Under the pieces are notes generated by a model. That model was given only the letters and a program-made list of their open reading frames with translations. It was not told the DNA's origin and made no database searches. Both the position numbers and the translations under genes were made by a program. This document shows positions 53,397-62,212 of a stretch of DNA of 64,000 bases, one piece after another. Position 1 is the stretch's first letter; every line of letters starts with the position of its first letter. Origin of the DNA: Enterocloster bolteae (lineage in GTDB: Bacteria; Bacillota; Clostridia; Lachnospirales; Lachnospiraceae); contig NZ_CP022464.2 in assembly GCF_002234575.2 (NCBI RefSeq), positions 4,774,001-4,838,000 of the forward strand, in the 5' to 3' direction.

Positions 53397-54344
53397 CTAC
53401 TTTCTCTTGTATTGTGATTTAATTCTCGGGTCCACAAAGGCGTATATGATGTCTACCGCCAGGTTGACCACGGTAAACATGATTGCCAGAAAGATAACAG
53501 ACCCCAATACCATGGGAATATCTTTTGACTTGATGGAATCCACCATGAGACGTCCCAGGCCCGGCCAGGAAAATACGGTCTCTGTCAGCATGGCGCCTCC
53601 CAAAAGGGTGCCGAACTGCAGGCCCACTGCCGTGATAATCGGAATCATGGCATTCTTAAGCATGTGGCGGGTGGTTATTTTCTTATCGGAAACCCCCTTT
53701 GCCCTGGCTGTGTCTATGTAATCCTGACGGATAACCTCCAGCATGGATGAGCGTGTCATACGCGTAATCATGGCAGCAGCCCCTGTGCCCAGCGTCACCG
53801 CCGGAAGGACCAGGCTCTTGATGAGAGGTATGAATCCCTCCCCCATTCCCTGTGAAGGCAGCCAGCCCAGGGTCAGCGCAAACAGAATAACCATCAGCAG
53901 GCCGAACCAGAAGTTAGGCATGGCCACGCCAATCAGTGAGAGCAGCATGGCTGTATTATCCATCATGGAATACTGTTTCTTGGCGGAAATAATTCCCGTG
54001 GGAATTCCTATCAGAATGGCTACCAGGATACCTGCCACTGCCAGCACCGCTGTGTTAGGAAACCGCTCCATAACCTGCGACCATACGCTCAGGTTATTTT
54101 TATAGGATGTGCCCAGGTCCCCGTGAAGCATATTAATCATATAATGTCCGTAACGGACCAGCAGAGGGTCGTTGAGTCCCAGCTCCTCCCTCTTCATGGC
54201 CAGCGCCTCGGCTGATGCCTGGTCACCCAGGATGATTGCCGCCGGGTCGCCCGGTGACAGGTTCAGAATGAAAAACACAATGAACGTCACGCCGATAATG
54301 ACCGGAATCAGCATAAGCAGTCTTTTTAACACATACTTGTACAT
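53397..54344 (-). CDS. Peptide ABC transporter permease, DppB type
   Basis: A 315-residue membrane subunit starting M-Y-K-Y-V-L-K-R-L-L, with P-G-D-P-A-A, an EAA loop (Q-D-Y-I-D-T-A-R-A-K-G) and the ending F-V-D-P-R-I-K. It is the first gene of the third importer operon (dppB, C, D, F, A, creatininase, M42). GGAGAG precedes the ATG. A perfect sigma-A promoter with an overlapping palindrome lies 140-170 bases upstream. Confidence 0.93.
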   Translation of the reverse strand: MYKYVLKRLLMLIPVIIGVTFIVFFILNLSPGDPAAIILGDQASAEALAMKREELGLNDPLLVRYGHYMINMLHGDLGTSYKNNLSVWSQVMERFPNTAVLAVAGILVAILIGIPTGIISAKKQYSMMDNTAMLLSLIGVAMPNFWFGLLMVILFALTLGWLPSQGMGEGFIPLIKSLVLPAVTLGTGAAAMITRMTRSSMLEVIRQDYIDTARAKGVSDKKITTRHMLKNAMIPIITAVGLQFGTLLGGAMLTETVFSWPGLGRLMVDSIKSKDIPMVLGSVIFLAIMFTVVNLAVDIIYAFVDPRIKSQYKRK

Positions 54345-54483
54345 TTTTCTCTCTCCAATCCTCGTATATTTGCTGCATTAACGCAGCGAAGCAAAATACA
54401 TATTTCACAACCCCGCACAGGGGTTTGAAACCAAAATAATAAAAAAGAAGCCTTAGGATTTGAAACTCCCTCGCTTCATTCAA

Positions 54484-54516
54484 ATTATAAAACAATATAT
54501 CAAAATTGTCAACAAT
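54484..54516 (-). promoter_or_regulatory. Consensus promoter with GntR-like operator for the third peptide operon
   Basis: On the minus strand, TTGACA (54507-54512) and TATAAT (54484-54489) are exactly 17 bases apart. The palindrome ATTGTCAACAAT (54505-54516) covers the -35 element, and TTGTCAACA recurs at 54546-54554. TTGTnnACAA is the kind of site used by FadR-type GntR regulators, and one such gene lies at 55914-56651. Confidence 0.8.
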
Positions 54517-54560
54517 CATTGTTTAAATTTTACACTTTAAATATTTTGTCAACATTTCTA

Positions 54561-54590
54561 TTGTGCTTTTTTTCAAATCTATGATATACT
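54561..54590 (+). promoter_or_regulatory. Candidate promoter of the DegT-like gene
   Basis: TTGTGC (54561-54566) and TATACT (54585-54590) with an 18-base spacer, about 80 bases before the TTG start at 54669. It sits beside the palindromic sites of the divergent dpp promoter. Confidence 0.5.
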
Positions 54591-54668
54591 TGTCTGTATA
54601 TTAAATCTAAGTGTCTCTCTGGGGCGCACACATCCTGGAGCCGGCACATGTTTGGGAGGTAAGAAAAT

Positions 54669-55742
54669 TTGAAACAGATTGGCGGATTTTTTACATATGA
54701 ACCACTGCCCGAAACCGAGAACCATTATCTGGAAAACCTATGCCCGCCAGGAGGAAGCCTGCGCTTTTTCATGTCCGGCAGATGTGCCAACTACTATGCG
54801 CTCCAGGATATCTGCCTGTCCGACACCAAAAAAGTGGCCTATGTGCCTGTCTACACCTGCGAGACAGTCCTGGCCCCTTTTCTGAAAGCCGGCTATGAAC
54901 TTTTATTCTACGATGTATCCAGGGATTTGACCCCCATTTTTGATGAAAGGGTCCTGGACCGCATCAGCGTTGTCAATCTCTGCGGCTATTACGGCTTTTG
55001 CAGCTACGACAGGGAATTTATACGGAAGTGCTCCGAACGGGGCATCATCATTGTGGAGGATACGACCCACTCCATCTTTTCAGCCGACGGTGTTGACCCT
55101 CACTGCGATTATGTGGTGGGCAGCATGCGCAAATGGATTGGAGTACCGGCTGGCGGATTCGCTATTAAGAGGAAAGGCGGCTTTTCCCTTCCCGTTCTGC
55201 CTCCTGATGAAACCCATCTTTCCATGCGCAGTATGTCCATGAGAGGCAAACAGCAGCTTCTGCAGGCAGGGACTCCCGACCCCCAGGCCATGCAGAAGTT
55301 CAATGATACCTTCTGGGACGCCGAGATGATGCTGCGCCGCATCTTTGATTCCTATGGAAGCGACCGGGATTCAGAGTACATCATCCGGCACTATGACTTT
55401 GAGCAGCTGAAACAGAGACGCCGTGCCAATTACCAGTATCTTCTGGAGCATATGCCGGAACATCCCCAGATTACCGTGATATTCCCGGTTCTTAAAGAGG
55501 GCGCTGTTCCCAGCCACTTTACCGTGTATGCAAAGGACAGGGACATGGTCCAGTCCTATCTGGCCGGACAAGGCGCCAAGACCACCACCTATTGGCCCCA
55601 GGGCCCCATGGTGGACACCGAAGGCCATGGCGACGCGGACTACATCTACAGCCATGTGCTGTCCTTTACCTGCGACCAGAGATATGGAACTGAGGATATG
55701 GAATATATATGCAGACAGATAGAGGGGATGCCTGAAGAGTAA
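54669..55742 (+). CDS. DegT/DnrJ/EryC1-like PLP-dependent protein
   Basis: A 357-residue fold-type I PLP protein resembling sugar aminotransferases of the DegT family. The likely Schiff-base lysine is Lys155 in G-S-M-R-K-W-I-G-V-P-A-G-G-F, with Asp131 in V-E-D-T-T-H-S. The usual partner genes for nucleotide-sugar synthesis are absent. The start codon is TTG at 54669, nine bases after GGGAGG. It diverges from the third peptide operon and converges on a GntR gene. Whether it is a true aminotransferase on a sugar or an amino-acid enzyme is open. Confidence 0.82.
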   Translation: MKQIGGFFTYEPLPETENHYLENLCPPGGSLRFFMSGRCANYYALQDICLSDTKKVAYVPVYTCETVLAPFLKAGYELLFYDVSRDLTPIFDERVLDRISVVNLCGYYGFCSYDREFIRKCSERGIIIVEDTTHSIFSADGVDPHCDYVVGSMRKWIGVPAGGFAIKRKGGFSLPVLPPDETHLSMRSMSMRGKQQLLQAGTPDPQAMQKFNDTFWDAEMMLRRIFDSYGSDRDSEYIIRHYDFEQLKQRRRANYQYLLEHMPEHPQITVIFPVLKEGAVPSHFTVYAKDRDMVQSYLAGQGAKTTTYWPQGPMVDTEGHGDADYIYSHVLSFTCDQRYGTEDMEYICRQIEGMPEE

Positions 55743-55816
55743 GAGCTGAAACATAGAGGAAGCATATGAATTAAAAGTATGAACCGGCAGCATGATCGAA
55801 CACATACATATATTTA

Positions 55817-55874
55817 AAAAGCGGAAATACGGGAACGTGATACAATCGTCTTCACGTCCTGCATTTCCGCTTTT
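55817..55874. terminator. Bidirectional terminator between DegT-like and GntR genes
   Basis: AAAAGCGGAAAT (55817-55828) and ATTTCCGCTTTT (55863-55874) form a perfect 12-bp stem, extended by ACGTGA/TCACGT inside. A/T runs on both ends fit the convergent gene pair. Confidence 0.88.
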
Positions 55875-55913
55875 GCACATCCGCTTTTATTTTTTGTCCC
55901 TGTGCATCCGCAA

Positions 55914-56651
55914 TTACACATGATAAAACAGTTCCTGGTTCTTCATCTTCATTCCGATCCGGTAAATTCTCTCGCCGTTGGCTATGTAGTGGGTATTGAT
56001 TGCGCTCCTGGACTGTTCCAGGTTTCCCCGCTGCAGGATTTCCAAAAGCCATTTATGCTCCAGATAGTTATTTCCCCGCCGTCCTGCCTGGGCAGCAATG
56101 TCCTCCTGGTCCAAATCCACCTGTTCTTCAGACACATACCCGTTGATTTGCTTGATGGTATAGAACATGGCTCCGTTTAAGGGGCTTAATGTCTCCCACA
56201 GACTGGTCAGACGCTCCATCTGGCCTGATAATAAAATCTGTTTATGGAATATCTCATCATACTTGATGATTTTCCCCATGTCGTCCTCTGACACTGCCTC
56301 CTTCATGGCCAGCACCGCATCCTCCATAAGAAAAATGCTGTCGCTCAGGAGACGGCCCCCGCACCGCTCCAAAGCCAGGTTTTCCAGGTTGCCCCGCAGA
56401 AAGAATATCTCATAGGCATCCTTAGGCGAAAGCATGGTGACAGAGTACCCTTTATTGGTCTCATAATCCAGAAACCCTTCGTACATCAGCTGCTTCAGCG
56501 CATCCCGCACCGGCCCCCGGCTCATCCCCAGCGTTACGGCTATATCATTTTCAACCAGCTTTTCTCTCTGAGCCAGCTTTCCCTGAAGAATCTGCTCCCT
56601 CACATAATCTGCTGCCACCTCTGAAAGACTTCTTTTTTTTTCCTTATCCAT
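55914..56651 (-). CDS. GntR family regulator, FadR/FCD type
   Basis: A 245-residue regulator. The winged helix (about 8-75) has L-G-M-S-R-G-P-V-R-D-A-L in the recognition region. The C-terminal FCD domain (about 85-225) has the metal-binding-like Asp and His residues Y-D-E-I-F-H-K and E-H-K-W-L-L. The start at 56651 follows GGAGCGGGG; the frame reaches 56672 but without a better site. It is a reasonable candidate to bind the palindromes in front of the third peptide operon 1.4 kb away. The gap 56673-56940 has no gene I can support. Confidence 0.88.
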   Translation of the reverse strand: MDKEKKRSLSEVAADYVREQILQGKLAQREKLVENDIAVTLGMSRGPVRDALKQLMYEGFLDYETNKGYSVTMLSPKDAYEIFFLRGNLENLALERCGGRLLSDSIFLMEDAVLAMKEAVSEDDMGKIIKYDEIFHKQILLSGQMERLTSLWETLSPLNGAMFYTIKQINGYVSEEQVDLDQEDIAAQAGRRGNNYLEHKWLLEILQRGNLEQSRSAINTHYIANGERIYRIGMKMKNQELFYHV

Positions 56652-56942
56652 TACAATCCCCGCTCCTAGCACTGCTCTTTAACCTGTCCATTATAACGTA
56701 GGCCCTGCGCAAATGTCAAAGGATTTTCAATATCCATGATATTTTCCAGATTGTCCGAGCTGTAAAAAGACCGGCTGACAGACCGGTTCCTGAACTGAGC
56801 CGGAGCCGCTATGGCATCACATTCCATCTCCACACAGGCACAGACCTACGCCCTCCTGCGGGCCGCCTTATCCCTGGTTTCCCTATAAATTCCGTCTGTT
56901 GTCCACACTTTTTCCATTCTATACCTGATTCCTGTCTTTTTA

Positions 56943-56972
56943 GAAAAAGGCGGGGACTACCTCATCCCCGCC
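56943..56972 (-). terminator. Terminator of uvrA
   Basis: GGCGGGGA (56949-56956) and TCCCCGCC (56965-56972) form an 8-bp G+C-rich stem with an 8-base loop. On the minus strand five T follow. It lies 44 bases after the uvrA stop. Confidence 0.9.
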
Positions 56973-57015
56973 GCGCTCCGGCCGCTCCCGGCCGCATCTG
57001 CTGTCATAACTGTTG

Positions 57016-59841
57016 TCAATTCAGATATTTCTTTACATACATTCCCGTATAGGATACCGGACAACGGGCCACTTCCTCCGGTGTTCCCTTTGCAATCACC
57101 GTTCCGCCCTTGTCCCCGCCTTCCGGACCAATGTCGATGATATAATCCGCTGTCTTGATTACATCCAGATTGTGCTCAATAACCACAACCGTGTTGCCTC
57201 CCTCCGACAGCCTGTGAAGTATATCAATCAGCTTATGGACGTCTGCGAAATGAAGTCCGGTGGTGGGCTCGTCCAGGATGTAAATGGTCTTTCCCGTGCC
57301 TCTCTTGGACAGCTCCGTGGCCAGCTTGATTCTCTGGGCCTCGCCGCCGGACAGCTCCGTGGACGGCTGTCCCAGCCGGATGTATCCCAGTCCCACGTCA
57401 TACAGGGTCTGTATCTTCCTGGTAACAGAGGGTACATTTTCAAAGAACTTAAGAGCCTCCTCCACAGTCATGTTCAGCACATCGTAGATGTTCTTTCCCT
57501 TGTACTTCACATCCAGGGTCTCACGGTTATACCGTTTGCCGCCGCACACCTCGCAGGGCACATATACATCCGGCAGGAAATGCATCTCAATCTTGATAAT
57601 GCCGTCTCCGCTGCACGCTTCACACCGGCCGCCCTTTACGTTAAAGCTGAACCTTCCCTTGCTGTACCCCTTTGCCTTGGCGTCCGGAGTGGAGGCGAAC
57701 AGGTCCCTTATGAGGTCGAATACACCTGTGTAGGTAGCCGGGTTGGACCTGGGAGTACGCCCGATGGGCGACTGGTCGATGTCGATAATCTTATCCAGCT
57801 GCTCCACGCCCTCGATGCTCTTGTGCCTGCCCGGTATGGTTCTGGCCCTGTTCAACTTCCTTGCCAGGGATTTATAAACGATTTCATTCACAAGGGAACT
57901 TTTGCCGGAACCGGACACGCCGGTCACACATGTCATGATTCCCAGGGGAATGTCCACATTGATGTTCTTTAAATTGTTCTCCGCCGCGCCCTTTACTGTA
58001 ATCCAGCCCGTGGGCTTTCTTCTCTCGGCAGGCACCGGAATCTTCACACGCCCGCTTAAGTAAGCTCCTGTAATGGAATCCGGGTTCTTCATGATTTCCT
58101 CGGCCGTCCCCATGGCAATGACCTTTCCGCCGTGCTCTCCCGCACCAGGTCCGATGTCCACGATGCAGTCCGCTGCCCGCATGGTGTCCTCGTCATGTTC
58201 CACCACCAATACGCTGTTGCCCAAATCCCGCAGATGGGTCAGCGTCTTAAGGAGCTTGTCATTATCCCGCTGATGGAGTCCGATGCTGGGCTCGTCCAGG
58301 ATATAGGCCACTCCCACCAGGCCGGAGCCTATCTGGGTGGCCAGACGGATGCGCTGGGCCTCACCGCCGGACAAAGTGCCTGTGGCCCGGGACAGGGAAA
58401 GATAATCCAGACCCACGTCAATGAGAAAGCATATCCTGGCCCTGATTTCTTTCAGAATAGAAGCGCCTATGGTCTCCTGCATAGGAGTCAGCTTCAGCCC
58501 GTCCATGAATTCCTTAAACCGGACTATGGACATGTTGGTGGCTTCATATATATTCATCCCGCCCACCGTAACTGCGAGGGACTCTTTTTTAAGCCTCTGC
58601 CCCTTACAGACCGGACAGGGGGTAATCCGCATATAGGTCTCATATTCCGCCTTGGACGCTTCGGAAAAAGTCTCCTTGTAGCGGCGGTTTACATTCTCAA
58701 TCAGGCCCTCAAACGCCACGTCATAGACGCCCTCGCCTCTCTGACTCTTATAGCGGACCTTCACCTCCCGGCCTCCGGTTCCGTATAACAGCACATCGTG
58801 GATTTCCTTGGGGTAATCCTGGAAGGGCGTATCCAGCCTGAAATCATAAGCTTCGGACAGCGCTTCCAGGATTGCCCTTGTAAAGCTGCCCTTGTCCGCA
58901 CAGGACTGCCATCCCATGACCACGATTGCGCCCTGGTCTATAGACAGGGACTTATCCGGAATCATCAGGTCCTCGTCAAATTCCATCTTATACCCCAGGC
59001 CGAAACACTCCGGACAGGCTCCAAAGGGATTGTTGAAGGAAAAACTCCTTGGCTCCACCTCGTCAATGCTGACTGCACAGTCAGGACAGGAAAAGCTCTG
59101 GCTGAAATTCACCGGCTCACCGCCGCTCACATCCACCATCATCAGTCCGCCGCTCAGGGCCATGACTGTCTCTATGGAATCTGTAAGCCTTTTTTCAATA
59201 CCTTCCTTTACAATCAGACGGTCCACCACGATTTCAATGTTGTGCTTGATGTTCTTCTCCAGCCGGATTTCCTCTGAGAGCTCGTAGAGATTGCCGTCAA
59301 TGCGGACCCTCACATAACCGCTCTTTCTGGCCTGGTCCAGCACCTTCACATGCTCGCCCTTGCGCCCTCTGACCACAGGGGCCAGCAGCTGGATTTTGGT
59401 CCGTTCAGGCATGGACATAATCTGGTCCACCATCTGGTCAATGGTCTGTTTGTGTATCTCCTTGCCGCATTTTGGACAGTGGGGTATACCGATTCTGGCA
59501 TATAAAAGCCTCATGTAGTCGTAGATTTCCGTAACCGTTCCCACAGTGGAACGGGGATTCCGGTTGGTGGACTTCTGGTCAATGGAAATGGCCGGCGACA
59601 GACCCTCTATGCTCTCCACATCCGGCTTCTCCATCTGTCCCAGGAACTGCCTGGCATAGGAAGACAGAGACTCCATATAACGCCTCTGCCCCTCAGCATA
59701 AATGGTGTCAAAAGCCAGGGATGATTTGCCTGAACCGGACAGTCCTGTAAGGACCACCAGCTCGTTCCTCGGTATATCCACGGAAATATCCTTCAGATTA
59801 TGCTCATTCGCCCCGCGGATTTTAATGTACTGCTTTGCCAT
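57016..59841 (-). CDS. uvrA: Excinuclease ABC subunit A
   Basis: A 941-residue DNA-damage recognition ATPase of nucleotide excision repair. Two ABC modules are complete: Walker A at 33-40 (G-L-S-G-S-G-K-S) and again as G-V-S-G-S-G-K-S, with two L-S-G-G-E-A-Q-R-I signatures and I-L-D-E-P boxes. Zinc-binding cysteine sets are seen in C-P-D-C...C-P-E-C and C-E-A-C...C-E-V-C. AAGGAGC precedes the ATG by seven bases. uvrB is not adjacent in this window. The promoter carries a LexA box, so it should be SOS-induced. Confidence 0.98.
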   Translation of the reverse strand: MAKQYIKIRGANEHNLKDISVDIPRNELVVLTGLSGSGKSSLAFDTIYAEGQRRYMESLSSYARQFLGQMEKPDVESIEGLSPAISIDQKSTNRNPRSTVGTVTEIYDYMRLLYARIGIPHCPKCGKEIHKQTIDQMVDQIMSMPERTKIQLLAPVVRGRKGEHVKVLDQARKSGYVRVRIDGNLYELSEEIRLEKNIKHNIEIVVDRLIVKEGIEKRLTDSIETVMALSGGLMMVDVSGGEPVNFSQSFSCPDCAVSIDEVEPRSFSFNNPFGACPECFGLGYKMEFDEDLMIPDKSLSIDQGAIVVMGWQSCADKGSFTRAILEALSEAYDFRLDTPFQDYPKEIHDVLLYGTGGREVKVRYKSQRGEGVYDVAFEGLIENVNRRYKETFSEASKAEYETYMRITPCPVCKGQRLKKESLAVTVGGMNIYEATNMSIVRFKEFMDGLKLTPMQETIGASILKEIRARICFLIDVGLDYLSLSRATGTLSGGEAQRIRLATQIGSGLVGVAYILDEPSIGLHQRDNDKLLKTLTHLRDLGNSVLVVEHDEDTMRAADCIVDIGPGAGEHGGKVIAMGTAEEIMKNPDSITGAYLSGRVKIPVPAERRKPTGWITVKGAAENNLKNINVDIPLGIMTCVTGVSGSGKSSLVNEIVYKSLARKLNRARTIPGRHKSIEGVEQLDKIIDIDQSPIGRTPRSNPATYTGVFDLIRDLFASTPDAKAKGYSKGRFSFNVKGGRCEACSGDGIIKIEMHFLPDVYVPCEVCGGKRYNRETLDVKYKGKNIYDVLNMTVEEALKFFENVPSVTRKIQTLYDVGLGYIRLGQPSTELSGGEAQRIKLATELSKRGTGKTIYILDEPTTGLHFADVHKLIDILHRLSEGGNTVVVIEHNLDVIKTADYIIDIGPEGGDKGGTVIAKGTPEEVARCPVSYTGMYVKKYLN

Positions 59842-59900
59842 CGAACATGCTCCTTGTCTTTTATCTTAATTGGCTTCTTGTAAAAATGTTCTTTCTGCAT

Positions 59901-59919
59901 AGCGCTGATACACAGCGCT
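59901..59919. repeat. Perfect hairpin in the uvrA leader
   Basis: AGCGCTG (59901-59907) and CAGCGCT (59913-59919) with loop ATACA lie between the promoter and uvrA. No T-run follows, so termination is unlikely; it may stabilise or regulate the leader. Confidence 0.6.
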
Positions 59920-59929
59920 GACAGCCTCT

Positions 59930-59969
59930 AGTATAGCACATCGCCTATGCATTTGCAAACATTTGTTCG
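59930..59969 (-). promoter_or_regulatory. SOS-type promoter of uvrA with LexA box
   Basis: Minus-strand TTGCAA (59953-59958) and TATACT (59930-59935) are 17 bases apart. CGAACAAATGTTTG (59956-59969) overlaps the -35 and matches the Firmicute LexA consensus CGAAC-N4-GTTYG. The box lies inside the last codons of the upstream M20 gene. Confidence 0.85.
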
Positions 59970-61660
59970 ATGAATTGCTGCAAAATTACTGGAACCTCTT
60001 CCAGCAGACTCCTGGCGTGAACCCGCTCCGACATCTGGTGCGCATCCTTGCCGATGGGGCCGAATAAAAGGGAGGGGACCCTGAAATCCGCCATGGCATC
60101 CAGGTCCATCCGGTACATGGTTCCCCACAGAGGGGCATTGACCGCATAGGAGGCCATTTCCTCCCGATCCGGTCCCCCGCAGTAGCTTAAATCCGATATC
60201 CCGCAGCAGTAATTGCGCTTTCCAAGACAGAGACCGCAGGTGTCCTCCGCCGCCTTTTGCAGCAGGTTATAGAGACGGGTACCCTCTCCTGCCTGTATAC
60301 CTCCCTCCTGTATACCTCCTTCCTGTATACCTCCAGTCCGTCCCGCCCTATCTGTCTCCCCCAGCCTGTCGCTGTGAAAGGCCGGATAATATGGCGGCGC
60401 AAAAGATATAACCATGACAGGCGAAGTGATGCCCGAAAACGTCAGCATGGCATCCATCATTTCCAGCGTAGCCTGGGGATAATTCATGGCACCTGTTCGC
60501 ACGTCCGACTCTATTCTTCCGTAAAGGTCCTGATACCATTTCCCATATCCTTTTTTCTTCCGGCATATCTCTGCCAGCTCCCCGTACTCCAGCACGCAGT
60601 GTTCCAAGTCCACCTTGGGCAGGATATTTCCCGACCTGACCAGGACTTCCTGGCTCTCCATCCGCTTCATATAGGACGCAAAGGACCGCCGGCCCATTTC
60701 CTTCAGCCGTTCCATGACCTGGCTGGTGGTCTTTGAAAATCCCAGCATACTCATATATCCGGCTGCCCGCAGGGGGACAGACACATCATATCCGTACTTG
60801 CGGTCCCGCAAATTAAACCAGGTGGGAGGAGGACAATGCTCTCCCTCAAAGGTCTCGGAAAATTCAGGCGCCAGTTCCGTGGCCATAAACATCTCCGCCA
60901 GCACGCCGATGGCATTCAGTCCGTGAAAGCATTCCACCACATGCGCCTTGGCGCCCTGTACAAGAACAGCCGGCATGGTTTTGCCCACAGACCCTATATA
61001 GACCTGCTGCTTGCCGCCCTCATTAAAGCTGGGCTCCAAATCCACAAGACAGTCATATGTAAGCCCATATTCCTGCCGCAGCCCTGTAAACAGGGAAACA
61101 GCTCCCCTCATCCCCGCAGAATATGCCTCCTCGTCCGCCACCGCCGCAAAGAGCAGGTTTCCGGTTGTCTCAGGATATTCCAGCACCTTCTGTCCAAACC
61201 AGTCCATGATGGCAAGGCCAATGGAAAGCCCGCCTTTCATGTCGTTCACTCCCCGGCCGAACAGCCACTCCCCTGACGCCAAATCATCCCTGGCCTCCTG
61301 GGGCAGCATGGACTTAAGCGCCTCCAGTTCCTCCCCGTGGATGTGCTTCCATGCCTCCATATCATATGCCAGGGCGCGGAACCGTCCATACTCGTCCGTG
61401 TCCACCACGTCGTAATGACCGGTAAGCACAACCGTCCCGGCTCCCTTCCCTCTCACAAGGCCGTACACAACGGTCCGTCCCAGACTGTCGCCTTCCAGAG
61501 CGCACTGCCCGCAGAGGGACGGGTGTTTCGCAAAATAGGGCTGGCGTTCCAGACATCCTGCGATATAGTCTGAAACCTCCTTCTCCTGTGGGGTGTTGGA
61601 CACGCTGGGAATGGAAACCATCCCCCGCAGGTAATCATATATCTGTTTTTCAAACAACAA
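59945..61660 (-). CDS. M20 family peptidase, RocB-like
   Basis: A 571-residue zinc-dependent hydrolase. Metal ligands are seen in T-G-H-Y-D-V-V-D (His82, Asp84), G-R-G-V-N-D-M-K-G-G and A-D-E-E-A-Y. The length and overall layout resemble RocB, linked to arginine use, rather than 350-400-residue dipeptidases. A G-G-I-Q-E repeat occurs near residue 450, from three 15-bp tandem units. The start is TTG at 61660 with GAGG eight bases before it. Its last codons carry the LexA box of uvrA. Confidence 0.87.
   Translation of the reverse strand: MLFEKQIYDYLRGMVSIPSVSNTPQEKEVSDYIAGCLERQPYFAKHPSLCGQCALEGDSLGRTVVYGLVRGKGAGTVVLTGHYDVVDTDEYGRFRALAYDMEAWKHIHGEELEALKSMLPQEARDDLASGEWLFGRGVNDMKGGLSIGLAIMDWFGQKVLEYPETTGNLLFAAVADEEAYSAGMRGAVSLFTGLRQEYGLTYDCLVDLEPSFNEGGKQQVYIGSVGKTMPAVLVQGAKAHVVECFHGLNAIGVLAEMFMATELAPEFSETFEGEHCPPPTWFNLRDRKYGYDVSVPLRAAGYMSMLGFSKTTSQVMERLKEMGRRSFASYMKRMESQEVLVRSGNILPKVDLEHCVLEYGELAEICRKKKGYGKWYQDLYGRIESDVRTGAMNYPQATLEMMDAMLTFSGITSPVMVISFAPPYYPAFHSDRLGETDRAGRTGGIQEGGIQEGGIQAGEGTRLYNLLQKAAEDTCGLCLGKRNYCCGISDLSYCGGPDREEMASYAVNAPLWGTMYRMDLDAMADFRVPSLLFGPIGKDAHQMSERVHARSLLEEVPVILQQFIEQMFANA
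60292..60336. repeat. Three in-frame 15-bp tandem repeats inside the M20 gene
   Basis: CCTGTATACCTCCCT, CCTGTATACCTCCTT and CCTGTATACCTCCAG follow each other and encode repeated G-G-I-Q-E/A residues in a likely surface loop. Copy number changes would keep the frame. Confidence 0.9.
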
Positions 61661-61975
61661 AGCAAACGCCTCTTTTCCTGAATACTGCCTTTATTTTATA
61701 TATGACCCAGTATATTCCATTCATTCCGGGATATCAATACCCATTGTATAACCTGCACAAAAAACCTTGTACCAAAATGGTTGTTTTAACGAAAATAAAA
61801 TTCCCTGTTTTAAAAAACAACAGGGTTGCTATCGTAGATGCAGAAAACAAGTTTGTTATTACGTAAGGGTAAGCAAGACTGTTAATAATACTTTCACAGG
61901 GGTATTATAAGCAGTTTTTTTATATCATGAAATTCCTGTATTCATTTTATTTCAGATATAGCGGAGGGAAAACCA

Positions 61976-62056
61976 TTGAAAAACATCGGAGTCCTGAATA
62001 CAAATGCGGTGGTGACACTGAACCGCAAAGACCCTCCCGGGCCGGTTAGATACTGA
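61976..62056 (+). CDS. Putative 26-residue peptide gene overlapping a terminator
   Basis: TTG at 61976 is seven bases after GGAGGG. The 26-codon frame begins M-K-N-I-G-V-L-N-T-N and ends P-P-G-P-V-R-Y. It has no hydrophobic helix, so it is not a membrane toxin. A 13-bp terminator stem begins inside its last codons and ends 30 bases after its stop, so a short transcript is plausible. No gene on the same strand follows, so it is not an attenuator leader for a downstream gene. I do not recognise it. The rest of 61661-61975 is AT-rich with a CCCTGTT/AACAGGG hairpin at 61803-61825. Confidence 0.45.
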   Translation: MKNIGVLNTNAVVTLNRKDPPGPVRY

Positions 62057-62086
62057 TATTCTATCCGTCCTGCGGGAGGGTCTTTT
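62027..62086 (+). terminator. Long-stem terminator downstream of the small peptide and permease genes
   Basis: AAAGACCCTCCCG (62027-62039) and CGGGAGGGTCTTT (62073-62085) form a perfect 13-bp stem, followed by T on the plus strand. It may also stop the minus-strand permease transcript, which ends at 62213. Confidence 0.8.
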
Positions 62087-62110
62087 ATCTTACTCATTTA
62101 TCAATTTTAT

Positions 62111-62148
62111 TTTTTACTTATCTGTTTCGTTTTTACTTATCTGTTTCG
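62111..62148. repeat. 19-bp tandem duplication
   Basis: TTTTTACTTATCTGTTTCG occurs at 62111-62129 and again at 62130-62148, with a decayed third copy to 62168. It lies after the permease stop, outside any gene I can support. Confidence 0.9.
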
Positions 62149-62212
62149 TTCTTTGCTTCTCTGTTTCCTGTACTGCATGACGATTCCTTCCCTGGTATCC
62201 GGCATCAATTCC

